Positions 37,866 to 50,715 of a stretch of DNA of 64,000 nucleotides are shown here, piece after piece. The DNA comes from Mya arenaria (taxonomy: Eukaryota > Mollusca > Bivalvia > Myida > Myidae). Below the pieces are notes generated by a model. The model was not told the DNA's origin and made no database searches. It saw only the letters and a list, made by a program, of their open reading frames with translations. The first letter of the stretch is position 1. Each line of letters opens with the position of its first letter. The DNA is taken from positions 8,324,001 to 8,388,000 of the forward strand of contig NC_069131.1 of assembly GCF_026914265.1 (NCBI RefSeq), in the 5' to 3' direction. The position numbers were made by a program, and so were the translations under genes.

Positions 37866-39455
37866 ATCGCTACTGTTATCAAAATACAGCAAAAATGTAC
37901 AGATTTAATTCAAAGTGAACAAAGTATGTTGGAAAATTGCTAAAAACAACAACATTTAAAAACACCGTGCAACAGCTAAACCTGATAAGTCCCCCATATC
38001 ACAGCGTTACAAAATTTTGCCCAAAGACGTCACCTTGAACTAGGACCAATAACAAATCCTACTCCCAGCCTTCAATGCCAATATTAAACGGTAACTATAT
38101 CAAACAATATCAGAATACGCTACATATGAGAGACTTTCAACGGACAGAAGCAGTCTTATCATTTGATGCTTGTGTGTTTCGCTGTCTACCTTGTAGAAGG
38201 AACATACATGGAATCAATATAAACAAGAGCTCATCTTGCACATATGCATGTAAAGAAAAAAACATATTTTCGATTACTTTTATGAATATTCTTACCTGGT
38301 CATGTTTACCACCACGATCCAGCGTTATTCCACCACCAACCAATGTTACCTCCACCAATTTAACTCGCAGCAATTGGAGACGGTGTATTTGTTGATTTTT
38401 CATGGGCACCCCTCATTAATTCACAGTCTTCGCATGTATCGGACCTTTGTTGTGGGCGGCTTTAATCTCATGGTTCCAGTAGGTGTTAGGCCATTTATTG
38501 AATTTGATATGCGGTAAGTGACATTCTGAATGTTCAGTGTTCTAGTTATAACATTGCTGAGAACTTCAGATGGTTTAAGTGTTAGTGTGGACCCCTTGTA
38601 TTGCTTCCGAATAAAACTGAATATGTTCTGCCACGCTATAATGCTGTATGGTGTTGATGACATGTACATTTTCGCAATGACAAACCGGGATCATTTATAT
38701 GTTTAGAGTTCAATGTATGTACATCTGTTTTGCGATTTATTGTTAGTAAGGATAAATAGTTTAAATAAGTATGAATATATCCCAGACATGGTATACATTT
38801 GAGTTAATTTAGTTTTCTTGCATTTTATAATATACAAATGATTATCATTATCATTCTGCTTCTTGCAATGTGATAACAAACTAAAGAATTTATATTTATT
38901 AGATATAAATAGTTGTTCTAGCACGACAAAGTGGGTAACCGTCACACAATATATCTAACAATTCATGTATACACAATAATAAAAATAAGGAAGAAAACGG
39001 TCTTCATAATACATACATAATAGATACAAGAGGCCAGTGTATCGTTTGCCTTAAACGCTTTAACAACGCAGAATTAAACTAATCCAAAACCCTTGATTCT
39101 AAAGAATAAGGCTATACAACATTTTTTTTTATTCTAAAGTACATGCTGAAGTAAGAATGTTTGAGGAAAACAAGTTCAAAATATTTTTGTTCTTCAAACA
39201 TAACAGTTTTGTAATATTTTACCGCTTACGCTGGATTACACCTTATTTTAATGTGTTATGTCATTGTTACGAAATCATATCATGAACATACCAGTATTTA
39301 AGATCAATACAAGTTGCGACTCGCAACATAAACAATCAAAGTTGCTGTAACGAACTTCCTGGTTTAATTGAACATTGTGGAAATATGAATCATGCAACAT
39401 TAATAACTTTGTTCAATTAGAACGGGAAAAAAATCCACTGAACAAACCACTACAA

Positions 39456-39522
39456 ATGGAGGTCCGAAACGGTCTTTTGGAAATAGTATTATTCGTTGCC
39501 TTCGGATTTTGTCTTTGCGGTG
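39456..39522 (+). CDS. Gene C signal-peptide exon
   Basis: MEVRNGLLEIVLFVAFGFCL then CG, donor TG/GTAAGC. A charged start, a hydrophobic core and a 67-base length leave phase 1, matching the EGF exon at 41835 after a 2.3-kb intron. Confidence 0.72.
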
Positions 39523-40379
39523 GTAAGCTGAACATGTTATTGTACACCATTTTAAAATTGATAAAATGTTAATACAGTTTTGTACACAACAGTTATGTAA
39601 ATACTTTGTTAAATTAGACTTTAAGTTATTTTAAAATTAAATTGTACAATAAGGACAGTCACGTTTTCAATTTAATGTAAACATGTAGCAGGTAAATTTG
39701 TTAAAAAGCAACAATATAATTTAATCAATCGTGAGGCTGCCAAAGTAAAAATACCCATGATGTACTTCATAGTGTCACAGGATCAGGACGCAGTTACGTC
39801 ATAAATAGTATGGACAACGCATACAAATAGCTATTAGGTGATAAATTATCATTTTCCTATCAGTTATTGAAACTCATACTGCATACAATTGCCGGTGTTG
39901 TAATGAGTATTAATACTTTGTGTTGATCATTGTGGCATAAAATGTCGCCCCGTTCTCACATTTTATATTTTGTATTAAATCCGAGTAATTTTTGTTTTTA
40001 ACTCCGAGTCTTCCTTTTTCGTTTCAACTCCAAGTCTTACAGAGAATAGGTCCGGTGGGCCTTAATTTATTACTCCTAGCCATGTTGAGGGATTTTTACA
40101 CTATAGTTTATAACATTTATCTGTTAACTTTGGCGAAAAACTGACAGTTCCAAGGGAGGTTATCCCATTATTTATCGGTAAAGTTATTTTGATCTGTATC
40201 TGGCATGTTTGTTGTGTTTCTATTTTTATATGTGTTAATATATTTGTGTTTGTGGTTCATTGTCGTTTGGTCACTTGTCATGTGCCCCAAACATGGTGTT
40301 TGTTTTTTTTTAAATTACGACTACTGGTCTTGTCTCTATAGTTGTCATTGTATTATATGGATAGTGTCGACATTAAAGG

Positions 40380-40742
40380 TTAAAGCTGCACTCTCAAAGA
40401 TATACCATTTACAACTTTATTTATATTTTGTCTTGGAAAGAGCAATGTTTTGCGTATATATCTGCAAACCAATGCTATAAGGTTACTGACAAAGATTCAG
40501 ATCGTAGATTTTCATATTTCCGATAGAAAATTAATATTTTGTGGCTTAAACCGTAACTACCGGTTTAAGAAAAATGCATAAAACATCGTTTTTTTTATCT
40601 TAAATATAAAAATCTGCTTTCTCAATTTTTGTCAGCTGTCATATATAAGTGGTTTCCTTGAATTTTCGAAAATAATGGCTCGTTCTAAGACAAAAAATAA
40701 AAAAAGTTGTCAAAACGTTCAATCTGTGAGAGTGCAGCTTTG
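40380..40742. mobile_element. MITE, 'TTAAAGCTGCACTCTCA' family, copy 2
   Basis: Same ends as 8014-8445: TTAAAGCTGCACTCTCAAAG and CAATCTGTGAGAGTGCAGCTTT. It lies in the first intron of gene C. Non-coding interior with matching segments (CTTAAATATAAAA, AAAACATCGTTTT). Confidence 0.75.
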
Positions 40743-41834
40743 TAACTGGAATTATTATTCTTTTAATTTAAATTAGTCATCTATCTCTGCACAGAGCTAA
40801 TCTACTGAAATATCAATTTATGCATGAATGATGGATCAATAAATTTAACAGTTCTTTTAAACAGGCGTTGAACTAGTTCAAACAATAGCATTTATTATGT
40901 ATACTATAGGCGTGAAACTTCAATTGGTTAAGATATCAATTTTTATCCTTCGCAATTAATCAATAATTATGTGTTTGTTTAATATAATACTGAGTTCAAT
41001 GAAAACGATTGGGTATAAAGATCAAAGAAGTATATTATTCAATATTCCCTTATTGAAATTGAATAGCATAATAATGAACATAAAAACTATCGGAGATTAT
41101 ATAGATATCCAAAGACATTCCAGTGACCCTATGATTTTTCAGCCGTTAATTGCGCTGTCGGTGATATTTCTCAAGTCGATCTTATTTTTGTGTTGTTCCA
41201 ACGTATTTCGTAGACAGAGCGTTTTGTTATCCTAAAGAAAAAATAATTACGCAATATATGCGATTTTAAATTTTCGGAGACGGGAAGAATTTGGCCAAAC
41301 TCGTACGTTGTCGTTTCAAGTAAAACAATTTTTAGTTATTTAAGACGAATTGAACGACGTAGACACCGTCATAAAGGTTCTAAATTATTGGATGGATTCA
41401 TTCATCCGAAAGCATTCCCGTTGTATCGTTGTGATAAAATAACTCTGAAATTGTTCATTTCATGAGTGGTCTACTTTAAAATGTTGTGTTACTATTTATT
41501 AATTGTATACTTTTATGAACCGTTGAAATTAAATTTTAAATATTAAGCAAGATATTTTTTACCATAATCGAAAGTACTTTGAATAGAACTCGAGCTGTTT
41601 ATGTATTTTGTTAAACACGGGATTTTTGCCCTCTCATCGTGTAAAAAATTGTCCATGCCTACTGTATCACACCGTTTATTCAGCTCTCTCTAGGATCGTA
41701 TTTAAGTGAATGGATGTATTTTAACTTTTTATATATGATTTTAAAATCGTTGCAACAAATAAAGGGTCGTATTGTTGTTGTGATTTTGTTTTTCACTTGG
41801 TGTATGTCAAATTGATATTTTATAATATCTCAAG

Positions 41835-43174
41835 GTACTAAATGTGGTTCCAACTGCCTTGATTGTGACACCAGCGGGGCCTCTGGATCATGCCTTCAGT
41901 GCGATGACGGCTTCTATACAAGCGGATTTAATTGTATACCTTGTTCCTATGCAAAGTGCCAAACATGTTCTAAAGCGTTGCATTGTGACACATGTCCCGA
42001 TGGCTTTTGGGGTGATATATGTACGGCAAAATGTGCAGATGGGTGTATTGATGGAAAATGCAATACTAATAACGGTTCATGTTCTTGTCGGAAAAACTTT
42101 TACGGAAATAAATGCGATGGCAAATGTTCAGATGCGTGTGAACCAATGACTTGTTTTGGTGATAGTGGTAATTGTGCATGTAAACAGGGTTACTTTGGGG
42201 CATCTTGTCGATCGAAATGTGGCAATTATTGTGCCGATGGTATCACCATTAGTGTGTGCACCTCATGTGTAACCGGAAAATTTGGAAGTCGGTGTGAGCA
42301 TACGTGCTCGTCTACGTGCTATAATGGGTGTGACATTCAAGGGAATTGTCAGTCGTGTGATTCAGGGTATCATGGTCATCGATGTGAATATGAATGCAAT
42401 TGCAAGTTCGGTTGCGATCAACTTCAAATCCACTGTTTGAATGAAGCTTGCCCAGAAAACTGTAATGGTACTTGTGATGATTCTTCACATACATGTTCTT
42501 CATGTAGTGATGGGTATCACGGACCATATTGCAACTTAACGTGTCCTGGTAAATGTGCAGATTCACGTTGTTATTCAAATGGTAGCTGTTTGTTCTGTGA
42601 AGCGGGATATTACGGTAACAGTTGCAACATGGAATGCAAACAGAGCTGTGAAAGTAATAATTGTCGTCAGAATGATGGATTATGTGAGGTCTGCCCTGCA
42701 AACTGTGTATCATGTGAATCCAAATCTACTTGTACGCATTGCAGAGAATCTAAATATGGACAAATCTGCCATTTATCTTGCAACGACGAGTGTACAGATA
42801 AAATGTGCAATATCAAAGGTGTCTGTTTTAATTGTTCTTCGTTATCTGCTTTTGGTTGTTACTGCAATTTATCATGCAATCATGACTGTTATTTGTCTAC
42901 TTGTGATAGATACACAGGTACTTGTAATAGCTGTAAAAATAACTCAGTGTTTGGAATGTTTTGCAATGAAACATGTAGTCAGTATTGTCTTGGTAACGAA
43001 TGTAAACGAGAGAGTGGGTGTGCTTAAACGGATGCAGTGATGGTTACTTTGGAACTAAATGTGATCAGGAATGTTCTAAAGGATGCCGAAATAATTCAGG
43101 AACAATATGTGATCTAGAAGGTGCATGTCTTGGAGGATGTACTGAAGGAAACGTTGGCAAACGATGCATATCAG
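41835..43174 (+). pseudogene. Gene C ectodomain exon with frameshift
   Basis: It opens GTKCGSNCLDC and encodes EGF-like repeats well diverged from A and B (no long identical runs). The frame ends at TAA 43025-43027. The repeat pattern continues in another frame (CLNGCSDGYFGTKCDQEC) to donor TCAG/GTACAA. Alignment with gene B (ENGHCSNGC against ESG-CLNGC) places a single missing base at about 43019. Confidence 0.82.
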
Positions 43175-43286
43175 GTACAAGGCTTCTTATATATTTGGCC
43201 TGTAAAATACCGAAGATGTTTAACATTTATGATTAAGTTAAAGAAGTTTTATTGACATGCTAGACATATACTCTTTGTAATTTAAG

Positions 43287-44897
43287 AAATAAGACACATA
43301 AAGACTGAACCATTAAATACAGACACCAAAACGGATGAGTTATCAAATACTACGACTATTGCTGCAATTGGTGGAGGCATAGGAGGTGTTGTTGTTATTG
43401 CTGCCATTGTAGTGACGATCCTTTTCTTACTCAGAAAAAGGTAGTTACCGTATTTGATCAAGCACTTTATCATTTTAGATATATTTTTGCAATGATTGTG
43501 CTTTTAGATTTCCTAGTTTATCTATATAACATGAATTGATATTATGTTTGATGTTATAAGTTATAATTGCAATCTTTCTCTAAAACACTTATATAGCTTT
43601 TGCTGAATGGTTATTTCTGTTCAATTTTAGGAGAACACGAAAACCGTATGAGGAATACACAGACGGTGTTGGTAACGAATATCACACAATCGGACCTGTT
43701 TCTGAAGGTATCAAAATTGATTTAACAACTTACATTGACAGAATGCTTTCACGATACCGTGACAAGATTATTGAGAAAAAACTATTAATATCAAGAAAAT
43801 CAACAAAGCTTTTATTTCTTTCTTTTAATCAAATTATGTACTCAAAACCACTACTTTTTCCAACAATGGACAATGTGTTTCGTGTATTGCAGCAAATGCT
43901 ATGCATTTTGCATGTTGGAAATGTGCACTAAAAAATAAGGTTATTAAAATATGAATACTTATGTGAAAAACTACAGAAACAAGCTCAGCAGCAGAAAAGT
44001 TTAAACATGAACCCGGTTTAATGGCACTGGGTAAGCGTCAAAGACACTGAACACGAAAACAAACAATCAGTAACAAGAAACATGGAAGAACAGCACAAAA
44101 CTCCACAAACAGCACAGTGCATACATAGTATATATAATAAACTAGGTATATTTATTAAGGATTGCTCACTCTTATCACAACAATCCTAAATAAACAAAAA
44201 GTAAATCTTATCAAAGTATATATTAACTTGATGAAACAAATGATAATAAACTTATAGGTATACCCCAAGTACTTCAATTAAAAGAGATCCCAACTCAGTT
44301 TGCAGACGGAGAAAAACAATTCAGAACACCTTATGCAAAAAAAAATCAAAGATACGATGCAGTCATTGTTTGAAGCTATGAGCATCACACACAGTCTGCC
44401 TTATAAAATAACAGATTTAAAACTGTGTGATCATAGAGTTTCAATATAAAAAGGATCATTGTACTTAAGCTGGGAACAAATAAAGAAAACATTATTAAAA
44501 ATAAACGCGACATATATTAGATAATCCTTTCTTCCGAATGATTACCTAAGAAAATGACGTCACATGCCAAAACATTCCGAGTCGAACGACCGAAAACATT
44601 TCGTTGGTTGAATGTTTTCAGGATGTCTTACATTTGTTTGCTTACGCAGTATATTTTACAGACAGTCTAATGTCTAATTATTTGAACAAAGCATATTATA
44701 CCAAGCGAAAAGAAATTGCGACTGTGTTCGTGCCACTGTTAATAATTTTATCATCTTGTTGTATTTCTCAGGAGATAATAAAGCGAAAACATCACCACAG
44801 ACATCAGGATATAGTCCTGCCAGGTATGACACAGCTGCAAATATTGTAAGGATCGGTGAATCTTTGGAAGCCCGCGAAGAGGATGAACTTGAAATAG
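43287..44897 (+). pseudogene. Gene C membrane and juxtamembrane exons
   Basis: Exons 43287-43440 (membrane segment IAAIGGGIGGVVVIAAIVV and LFLLRKR), 43631-43707 (KPYEEYTDGVGNEYHTIG) and 44772-44897 (ending EEDELEIG). Phases equal gene B's. PYE and EYHTI are conserved. Confidence 0.75.
43970..44470 (+). repeat. Dispersed repeat, copy 1 (forward)
   Basis: AGAAACAAGCTCAGCAGCAG to about 44470 is matched in reverse complement at 57640-58145. Shared segments include AACAGCACAAAACTCCACAA, AAACTGTGTGATCATAGAG and GAGCATCACACACAGTCTGC. It lies in a gene C intron. Confidence 0.75.
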
Positions 44898-45668
44898 GTA
44901 CAAAGGATAAATATATTTTGCTTAGCCTAATTTTTCAATGTTTTTAAGTTGATAATTGCTCCGATTAAGTTTTAAAAAAAAACTATTTTTTGAAATTATA
45001 AATAAATGTTAAATTATAGCGCTGATTCGGCCAAGTTTCTATAAACTAATGTACTCCTTCTTTAACAGACTTGGACGAAGAGAGGAGAACACAGAAAAGG
45101 AAACTGGCCAAGAAGGTTGAGGAGAACGTTTACTACATCCGGTTACAGGATATCGAGAAACGAAAAGTGAAAGTGGAGGAAATGGCGGCTTTTGTGGATG
45201 AAAAGACTCTGGCCTACTATGAGGAGGAATTTGATGTAATTTTGTATTAAATAACTTTAAAGCATCACAAGTTCATTGTAGTTTTGTTTAAGTATCTCCA
45301 AAAATGTTTCTCCAGAAAAACAAATAAATAAAGCTATAATTCCATGAAAGCAATTAATATTATTGTCACAGCAACGCAAATTACGTTTACCACTTGTTTT
45401 GCTTCTTTTTCCCCCAGAAATTCTCTGACGGCCTCACAAGGAGCTGTGACGTTGCAAAATTACCTCTAAACAGGGCGAAAAACAGATACAAGGGATTATA
45501 TGCCTGTAGTTCTACCTTTTAAGTTTTTTAATCATTACACTGTTCCATGTACAAGATATATATCAATTAACATTTATTCCACAGTAGTTCATTGACAAGT
45601 TCATTTGGAAGCTAATGTTTGAAACAAAAAAAAAACAAGTCTACAACTTTATCTGGAAATTATAATAC

Positions 45669-45743
45669 TGTAGTAGTAGTAGTAGTAGTTGCATTGTTAT
45701 TATTATTATTATTATTATTAGTAGTAGTAGTAGTAGTAGTAGT
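45669..45743. repeat. (GTA)n/(TTA)n microsatellite beside a splice acceptor
   Basis: TAGTAG repeats, then TTATTA repeats, then TAGTAG again. They end about 11 bases before the acceptor of exon 45755-45819 in gene C. Confidence 0.9.
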
Positions 45744-47611
45744 ATTTATTCCAGATGATGATACAAGGGTGAAAGTGACTGGTTTTGACACTGACTACAT
45801 AAATGCTAACTATATCGATGTATGTAAATTATAAATTCAAATACGGATATTTGTTGACTATAATAGTTTAATTATAATTATTTGAATTTTGAAGTGGAAG
45901 TGAAATAAATCACAGACGTATCAAGTATACTAATAACAATTACTATATTGATACTCTATTTGCAGGGCTTCAAGGAGAGAAATGCGTATATTGCTTCGCT
46001 TGGTAAGAATATAGGTTATACATTATTTTACATATCTATTGTGTCCTTCTATCTTTGATCCTCGAGTGATTTGGTTTAACAGAACCATTGCATATCAGAT
46101 ACCTGTGTAATAATTCTAAGAGTGAGACAAATTACAGTATTACACTTATTCGTCAAAGAGACAGGACCACGAAAAACAATAGTTATATACAAGTATGAAT
46201 AAAGGGACACTACTTGTAAGATGATTGCTATTCTATATTATCTAATCCTAGGTCCAATGTCGAAACAGATGGGAGACTTTGGCATGTTTTGGAATATGAT
46301 TTGGCAACAGAAGGTGGAGAAGATCGTCATGGTTACAAACTTGATGGAGGATGGGGTCTGAAGACATCTCTATTGCTATGTTAAATATGTATTGATTGAC
46401 CAAACTTAAGCCCGCGTTTATAAGTTCACGCATATGAAACAGATACTCTTATTTTAACATTCAAGTACACCAATACTTATAAAAAGTATAAACCTATTTA
46501 AATGGTTTCATTCACTGAATAATTGCTTATTGAATGATTGCTACTTTAACGTATAACATATATGCAATGTTAACATTTGAATTTGACATACAAGAATATG
46601 ATCAGTCAAATTTAATTACTGCACTCTCTGGTGCGATGGATGTCAATAACCCACGGCAACATAACAAGATAACTAAATTGAAATCAGATTATATAATTGG
46701 AAATTAAATCCCTTTTCCTTTCATTCAGAAAGAAAAATGCGAGCAGTACTGGCCTAATGTTGGGATCACTATAAACTACAGCGGGGTGATGGTCACCTGT
46801 CAGAGCGAGAATGAGTATGCAGATTTCACGAGAAGGTTGCTGCTCTTAAATGATGTAAACATATTTCAATGTTGTTTTAACATATTGTGACATACACAAT
46901 CTTTATTTATTGCAATCATAATTTGCATCCGTATCTAAAATCACATTGTTTTGATCACGTGAATGAAGGGAAGTTTAAGAAATTATTTAATATGAGTTAA
47001 AGTTGTTTTCAATGTATACATCTCTCATTTCAATTTAAATCTCAACAACAATTATTATTATTATTATTATATACATGAACACAAATCAGTTAGACGGATG
47101 TGCCCACTTTACAATTTAAACACTTGAACGTTACAAATAGTTTCCATAACTTAGCGAAGATTTGGTTAAATACACGGAAGATTAAATAGTACTCAAACTT
47201 AATGTAAAGCTTCCGTAAATAATGATGATTCACTTCACACTTAACAAACACAAAGGGATTGCCATTGTATGGAAGATTGCTTAATTAACATATTTTCGTT
47301 TAAAGTCCTTTGCTGAATTACATGAATTCCACGATATCAATATAAACTTACAAGGAAAGATAACACAAATTCACTTGTTTGAAGCATTCTTTCGAGTTTT
47401 GGTCGCTGCCCAAATTATAAAAATTAGTGCAAACTGACATATGTACTCGATCTTATTAGATTTTGGTATTGTTTTCTTCAGCACGGAACCTTAAATGTAT
47501 GTGACACTTCAAATATATCAGAGTTTAAAAGCAATAACTCAATATATTTTCTTAATACACTATATAGGTTAAGAATGAAACAAAACACACATTAACAATA
47601 ACTGAAATATT

Positions 47612-47660
47612 AAGGTCAACTACAGCGGGGTCTAGATCACCTGTTAGGGCAAGGAAGTGT
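47612..47660 (+). pseudogene. Relic of a duplicated D1 exon in gene C
   Basis: CAACTACAGCGGGGTCTAGATCACC followed by TGTTAGGGCAAGGAA matches part of exon 46729-46854. It occupies the same place in the intron as gene B's relic at 30352-30400. Confidence 0.7.
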
Positions 47661-48550
47661 AATTTAAAAGTGACGTTGTTGCAGCTGCATCAAGATACAT
47701 TACCATTAACCAGTGTGCTTAGAAGACCAATTTAAAACTTAAGAAACATATTCGTAGTCATCAAATTATTGAAATATTCGGATACTTCCACCTTAAAATT
47801 TGAACACTTGAACGTCTAAACCATTCACTTGGTAGTTTGACAAGGTTTAATAATAATATAGACAAAATACACGGAAGTTTAAATAGTACGCAAAACAAAA
47901 TTTAAAGGCCCCGTAAAAGATGATGATTGTTTTGAATGCACGCTTCCGAAATAAATACGACAGATTTACGGAGAGATAGACACGTTAATGAATTTTTTTT
48001 TTTAAACTTCCGTGTTCAATGAGATTGAAGTAATACGTATTTTTTTACTATTTACGTATTATATTACGTTTTAAAATATATGCGTCCTAGTGATTCTGCT
48101 GAAAGTGCTTTGTTGAATTAGATGAAGCACTTGACATTAATATCAATATATTACCAGGAAAGATAACCAGGTTTTACTCGTTATAAGCTTCATGATGAGT
48201 AACTGTTTAAAATATCACACAATTAATACAAACCAATTAAATAATGATATTGTTATTGAAAGATCAAAAGCAGTGAGTTGGTTGTTAAATGCTGTTAAAA
48301 ACGAAGTTGCGTTATATATTATACCTAGAGTACACTGACATTTAAATATTGTAAAACTGCACTTCTTTAATGGCGTTTTATAAAATAGAGTGAAGTAATT
48401 AGGTCGGTCAGGATACATGTGTTCAATAAATACAAACACATTTAAGAACTACATCAAATGAAACTTGGCAGCAGTATGCTTTCCCCTGGACTACGGCATC
48501 ATGGCTGTATGGAATCAACAAAAGGACCAAACTAACAACGATCAATTGTT

Positions 48551-48697
48551 TACAGTCGAAACCCGTTAACTCGAACTGATGTTAACGGGCCGATTTCATT
48601 ATACTGAAGGAAAACATTACCGCTTGGCTCGAATTTTTCGAGGCTCGAGATATTTTCGCCGGTCCCTTGGAGTTCGAGCCAACGGGATTCGACTATA
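48551..48697. mobile_element. Small palindromic MITE
   Basis: Left end TACAGTCGAAACCCGTTAAC, right end GTTCGAGCCAACGGGATTCG then ACTA; the two are inverted repeats over about 24 bases. TA at both borders fits a Tc1/mariner-type target (inference). 147 bp, non-coding. Confidence 0.7.
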
Positions 48698-48724
48698 TAT
48701 ACAATGAATAACTATGTACCACCT

Positions 48725-49060
48725 ATGACAAACTGTACAAAGTCTTGTCAGTGTACAGGCAACTGCACAAAGTCCTGTCGGTGCGCAGGAACCTGTCTCA
48801 ATAATGTCAGTGTGCAGGCAACAGTATCAAGTCCTGTCAGTGACTATGCAAGCAATATGTATTATCATTTTGCATGCAAGAAGTTTTGTAATCGTTCTGA
48901 CAACGCAAGAATGCAAGCAAGAAGTCCTGTCAGTCGATAGGCAAGAAGTTGTGTCAGGGTGCAGGCAAAATGTAATTTCTGAGTACAGTCAAGAAGTCCT
49001 GTCAGAGTGTATGCGGGAAGTCCTGTCAGGGTACAAGCAAAACGTATGCAGTCGAATACA
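48725..49060. repeat. Degenerate minisatellite, about 24-bp unit
   Basis: Repeated AAGTCCTGTCAGTGTACAGG-like units with spacing of about 24 bases and drift. Short frames here read NCTKSCQCTGNCTKSCRCAG, which looks Cys-rich but is only a product of the period, inside a gene C intron. Confidence 0.6.
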
Positions 49061-50074
49061 AAGAGACATTACAAGACTGTGATTGTAATATTGATTTGCA
49101 GTATAATGCAAGAACATGCATCATTGTTAGATAACACGACTTGTGCTGTTTTGACCATATATGATAACAGTCAATAGTTATGATCATTGTGCAATTTATT
49201 TTTCAAATTATACTGTACAGACTTTATAAATAATAGATGAAGATCATATTCATGCAAACCCTTTTAAGATTTATTAATAAATATATATTCGTCTTAAAAC
49301 ATTTCCACTAAGACACAACTTATCGGATTTAAAAATATTTCTGAATGTTCCAATCTTCCACACTTGCTCAACCCGTGTCAATTGGTAAAGTCAACACGTA
49401 AAACAGCACAAATTCTACAACATTTGACATTACTTATTCATTATCCATAGTTTAAGTTTAAAGTTGCATTGCCATTAATCAGCAGGCCCAGAAAAGGTTG
49501 GGGTGAAATAAAGAGGGAGAAATAGTGAGAGAGAAAAAGGTGTATGGGGGGGGTCTGTAAAGTTTTAAAACTATGCCAATATGGAGTCAGCAAACAAAAG
49601 GCAATTCAACAAATAGGTAGGTATATCTTGATAGAAAGTACATCACTTAAGTATGTTTTTATAGTTATATTCGGGACATAGACCATCAGCTAAAAGACAT
49701 AATACAAATTATTTCAGGGCAAATCTGAGCGGCAGCTGCACCACCTCCACTTCACGGCCTGGCCTGATAGGGGAATCCCAGAGGACGTAACAGCGCTGAT
49801 TGAGTTCCGACATAGAGTGCTCCATTCTCCTGCCCTTCTCGGCGGTCCAACGCTGGTCCATTGCAGGTGTAGATTGTTTATAAATTATTATTCATTTGCT
49901 TAGGCCTCTGCTTAGTTTTAAAAAAGAACCATTCGAGAGCGTCGCTGAGCGGTCCAAAAGTATAGGTATGTTGTAACATTGTACAGTTAATGATGGTAAA
50001 AGAGCGGAACGTTAATGCACTGACTAAATTGAGACAGATAGTCCTTTTTGCTCCTGCTTATCTTGGAGGCCAGT

Positions 50075-50215
50075 TACAGTCGATCCCCGTTGGCTCGAGT
50101 CCCAGGGTCCGGCGAAAATACCTCGAGCCTCGGACAATTCGAGCTTAGCGAGACTGCATACATTCAGTATAAATACGGTCTTTATATCAAGTTCGTGCCA
50201 ACGAGGAAATCTGCC
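50075..50215. mobile_element. Second, degenerate copy of the palindromic MITE
   Basis: TACAGTCGATCCCCGTTGGC at the left and TTCGTGCCAACGAGGAA at the right. Gene B has part of it at about 32200-32262 (TTCGTGCCAACGAGGAATTC) in the matching intron. Confidence 0.6.
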
Positions 50216-50587
50216 AAGCGTGTCACGGTGCTGATTAAGTTAAGAAAGATGGTTCTTATTGCTGATTGTCCTAGTACATGTTGATGTCCCAAAGCTGGTC
50301 AAGCATAGTCATATTTGACTTCTCTTATTATAATGAGTTTATAATGAGTTTGTCCTGAACTGATTGTCTTACAACACGGGTAACAATATTACGGACCATT
50401 TAAAAGAAACACATTACTAAGGGGCCTGAAATCTCTCTCAAGTTCATGAGCATTAAGTCAGACAAAGATTAATATATCACAAATGCCCTGAGTGTATTAT
50501 TTGTACGCGTTGAAACAGAACCAGCGATAAACACGTCTTAAGCTATATAATTATGTGTCCCTTTAAAAAGCTCTTGCAAAAGGTTTT

Positions 50588-50715
50588 TAAGTGGTCTAAT
50601 GGTATTGGTGTCCACCTCTCACTCAAGAGGTCGTGTGTTCGATCGCCATCAGTGGAACCATTTCTTGGCCTCTAAAATATGACATAGTATGGGTACCGAA
50701 CGACTCAAATGATTT
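50588..50715 (+). mobile_element. SINE with tRNA-like head in gene C intron
   Basis: A box (GTGGTCTAATGG) and B box (GTGTTCGATCGCC) are recognisable, followed by CTTGGCCTCTAAAATATGAC. The decayed partner is at 32672 in gene B, in the same intron. Confidence 0.6.

Larger units (their letters stand above)
36234..39455. other. Gene B 3' UTR and intergenic DNA to gene C
   Basis: No supported exon. It holds one SINE (37640-37865) and AT-rich sequence. The small open frames around 38075-38670 have no splice support or recognisable domain. Confidence 0.4.

Noticed and set aside
42312..42713. Minus-strand frame of 133 codons opposite the gene C EGF exon.
   Set aside because: It is the antisense shadow of the EGF exon, with the His/Asn-rich composition expected from reversed Cys codons.
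43977..44030. An in-frame, phase-matched extra exon in gene C (acceptor CTACAG, donor GTAAGC).
   Set aside because: It is part of a dispersed repeat also found at 58081-58140 on the other strand, and gene B has no counterpart. Gene C's frame works without it. Exonisation is possible but unsupported.
45619..45834. Open frame with poly-Val/Leu stretch resembling a membrane protein.
   Set aside because: It is a read-through of the (GTA)n/(TTA)n microsatellite into a gene C exon.
48704..48940. Cys-rich small protein (NCTKSCQC repeats), toxin- or metallothionein-like at first sight.
   Set aside because: It has no signal peptide and lies in an intron, and the pattern comes from a degenerate 24-bp tandem repeat that drifts out of frame.
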